Assembly: GCF_004803635.1 (NCBI RefSeq)
Contig: NZ_SSWX01000005.1
Coordinates: forward strand, 112,348 to 176,347
Origin: Lampropedia aestuarii
GTDB taxonomy: Bacteria > Pseudomonadota > Gammaproteobacteria > Burkholderiales > Burkholderiaceae_C
DNA: 64,000 nt
Reading direction: 5' to 3'
Shown here piece after piece: positions 63,370 through 64,000 of this stretch. The stretch's first letter is position 1; each line of letters opens with the position of its first letter. The translations under genes and the position numbers were made by a program. Below the pieces are notes generated by a model. That model had not been told where the DNA came from. It searched no databases and saw only the letters and a list, made by a program, of their open reading frames with translations.

Positions 63370-63422
63370 ACCATCAACAAGGAGATGCCCCTCACGATCT
63401 TTGCCGCTTTCGCCTTCGACTC

Positions 63423-63443
63423 ATCGTAAACACGTTCTAAGAA
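63423..63443 (+). repeat. Copy of dispersed motif
   Basis: ATCGTAAACACGTTCTAAGAA, 54 bp after the mocR stop and 21 bp before the next gene. Same core as 41937 and 59772. Confidence 0.55.
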
Positions 63444-63463
63444 ATACCTCAGGAGACAAAAAC

Positions 63464-64000
63464 ATGAAACCCTCTCTTATTGTTGCCGCCATTGCGCTGG
63501 CTTGCACCTTCATCGCCCCTGCTGCGCAGGCCCAGAAAATTGACGTCGCCAGCACCTTCCCGAAAGACATGCTGTTTTTGGGCGATGCGCTCAAGCAGTT
63601 TGCCAAGAATGTCAACGAGGTCACGGACTCCAAAGTCCAGTTTGAAATCCATGGCGCTGGCGATCTGGTGCCACCGCTGGAGGTGTTGACGGCAGTCAGC
63701 AGCGGCGCGGTGCCAGCAGGTTATGACTGGGTCGGTTACTGGGGCGGTAGCATTCCTGTGACCAATTTGATTGGCGCCCTGCCGTTTGGCCCACCGCCTG
63801 AAGTGCTGGCCGAATGGATGTGGGAAGGCGGCGGCAAAGAGATTGTGCAAAAAGCCTATGACAAGTACAACCTGCAGTTTTTGCCTTGCGCTAGCGTGCC
63901 GCCCGAGCCGGCTGGCTGGTTTCGCAAAGAAATCAATAGCCCTGAGGACTTGAAAGGCTTGCGCATGCGCATTGGCGGGTTGGCCGGCCATGCGCTGAAC
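63464..64000 (+). CDS. dctP: TRAP transporter substrate-binding protein, DctP family (partial, C-terminus off the window)
   Basis: 179 residues visible. Signal peptide 1-23 (ending AQAQ), then IDVASTFPKDMLFLGDALKQF and GLRMRIGGLAG, the DctP family Arg-containing ligand loop. It binds a carboxylate or related substrate in the periplasm and delivers it to a TRAP permease that should follow to the right. AGGAGA precedes the ATG by 8 bp. The locus after mocR suggests induced uptake of the MocR ligand. Confidence 0.9.
   Translation, partial: MKPSLIVAAIALACTFIAPAAQAQKIDVASTFPKDMLFLGDALKQFAKNVNEVTDSKVQFEIHGAGDLVPPLEVLTAVSSGAVPAGYDWVGYWGGSIPVTNLIGALPFGPPPEVLAEWMWEGGGKEIVQKAYDKYNLQFLPCASVPPEPAGWFRKEINSPEDLKGLRMRIGGLAGHALN

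Overview
The window looks like a chromosomal stretch of a beta-proteobacterium of the order Burkholderiales, most likely Comamonadaceae or close to it. The evidence is the MetX-MetW pair, the rhodanese-GrxC and GpmA-CtpA neighbourhoods, the RNase P RNA type, an AspRS of the relaxed type, many LysR regulators with divergent targets, and a fairly GC-rich coding background with AT-rich promoter regions. There is no rRNA, prophage, transposase or CRISPR array. Both edges cut genes: a NadM-type enzyme on the left and a TRAP transporter binding protein on the right.

Layout. 1-3 kb: NAD salvage (NadM-Nudix, ElaA-like acetyltransferase, PncB). 3-7.4 kb: FmdB-like zinc ribbon, AspRS, a methyltransferase, a DUF1090 protein and a small P-loop kinase. 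7.6-12.7 kb: Vat-like acetyltransferase, a LysR regulator and a divergent sugar-acid operon (FAH hydrolase, SDR, MFS). 12.7-19.9 kb: RhtB exporter, RNase Z, a small C39-like peptidase, tRNA-Val(CAC), LemA with an M48 peptidase, CtpA and GpmA. 20-24 kb: rhodanese, GrxC, SugE behind a guanidine-II type riboswitch, an NrtR-like regulator and HemJ. 24.4-31.3 kb: transketolase, then a four-gene lipid-A-type module (EptA, PAP2, response regulator, sensor kinase).

31.6-36.6 kb: an uncharacterised membrane protein, an ABC exporter with a TPR-like partner, and a very short type IV pilin with a secreted Cys-rich partner behind a sigma-54 promoter; then a double-FHA protein. 36.9-47.2 kb: ArgJ, a DUF815 ATPase with a histone-H1-like tail, MutT, a retropepsin, a UbiM-like hydroxylase, FolB and FolM, a MidA-like methyltransferase, an RRM protein, MetX and MetW. 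47.3-51 kb: a His-rich TonB receptor and a His-rich lipoprotein, probably for zinc. 51.2-56.9 kb: CysK, Dps, RNase P RNA, malate synthase G and a LysR regulator. 57-64 kb: a VWA lipoprotein, a LysR regulator, a ThDP enzyme, a MocR regulator and the start of a TRAP transporter.

The most unusual items are: (1) two copies of a 153-bp element with 30-32 bp inverted repeats, in the same orientation, flanking the EptA/PAP2/two-component module, with compensatory changes in their arms; (2) a headless 60-residue pilin in a sigma-54/PilR-like regulated locus with a secreted partner and an ABC exporter downstream; (3) a PmrA-box-like triple half-site in front of eptA; (4) a guanidine-II riboswitch in front of sugE; (5) a short dispersed motif (GATCGTAAACAGGTTCTAAG-like) lying at or over stop codons of several genes.
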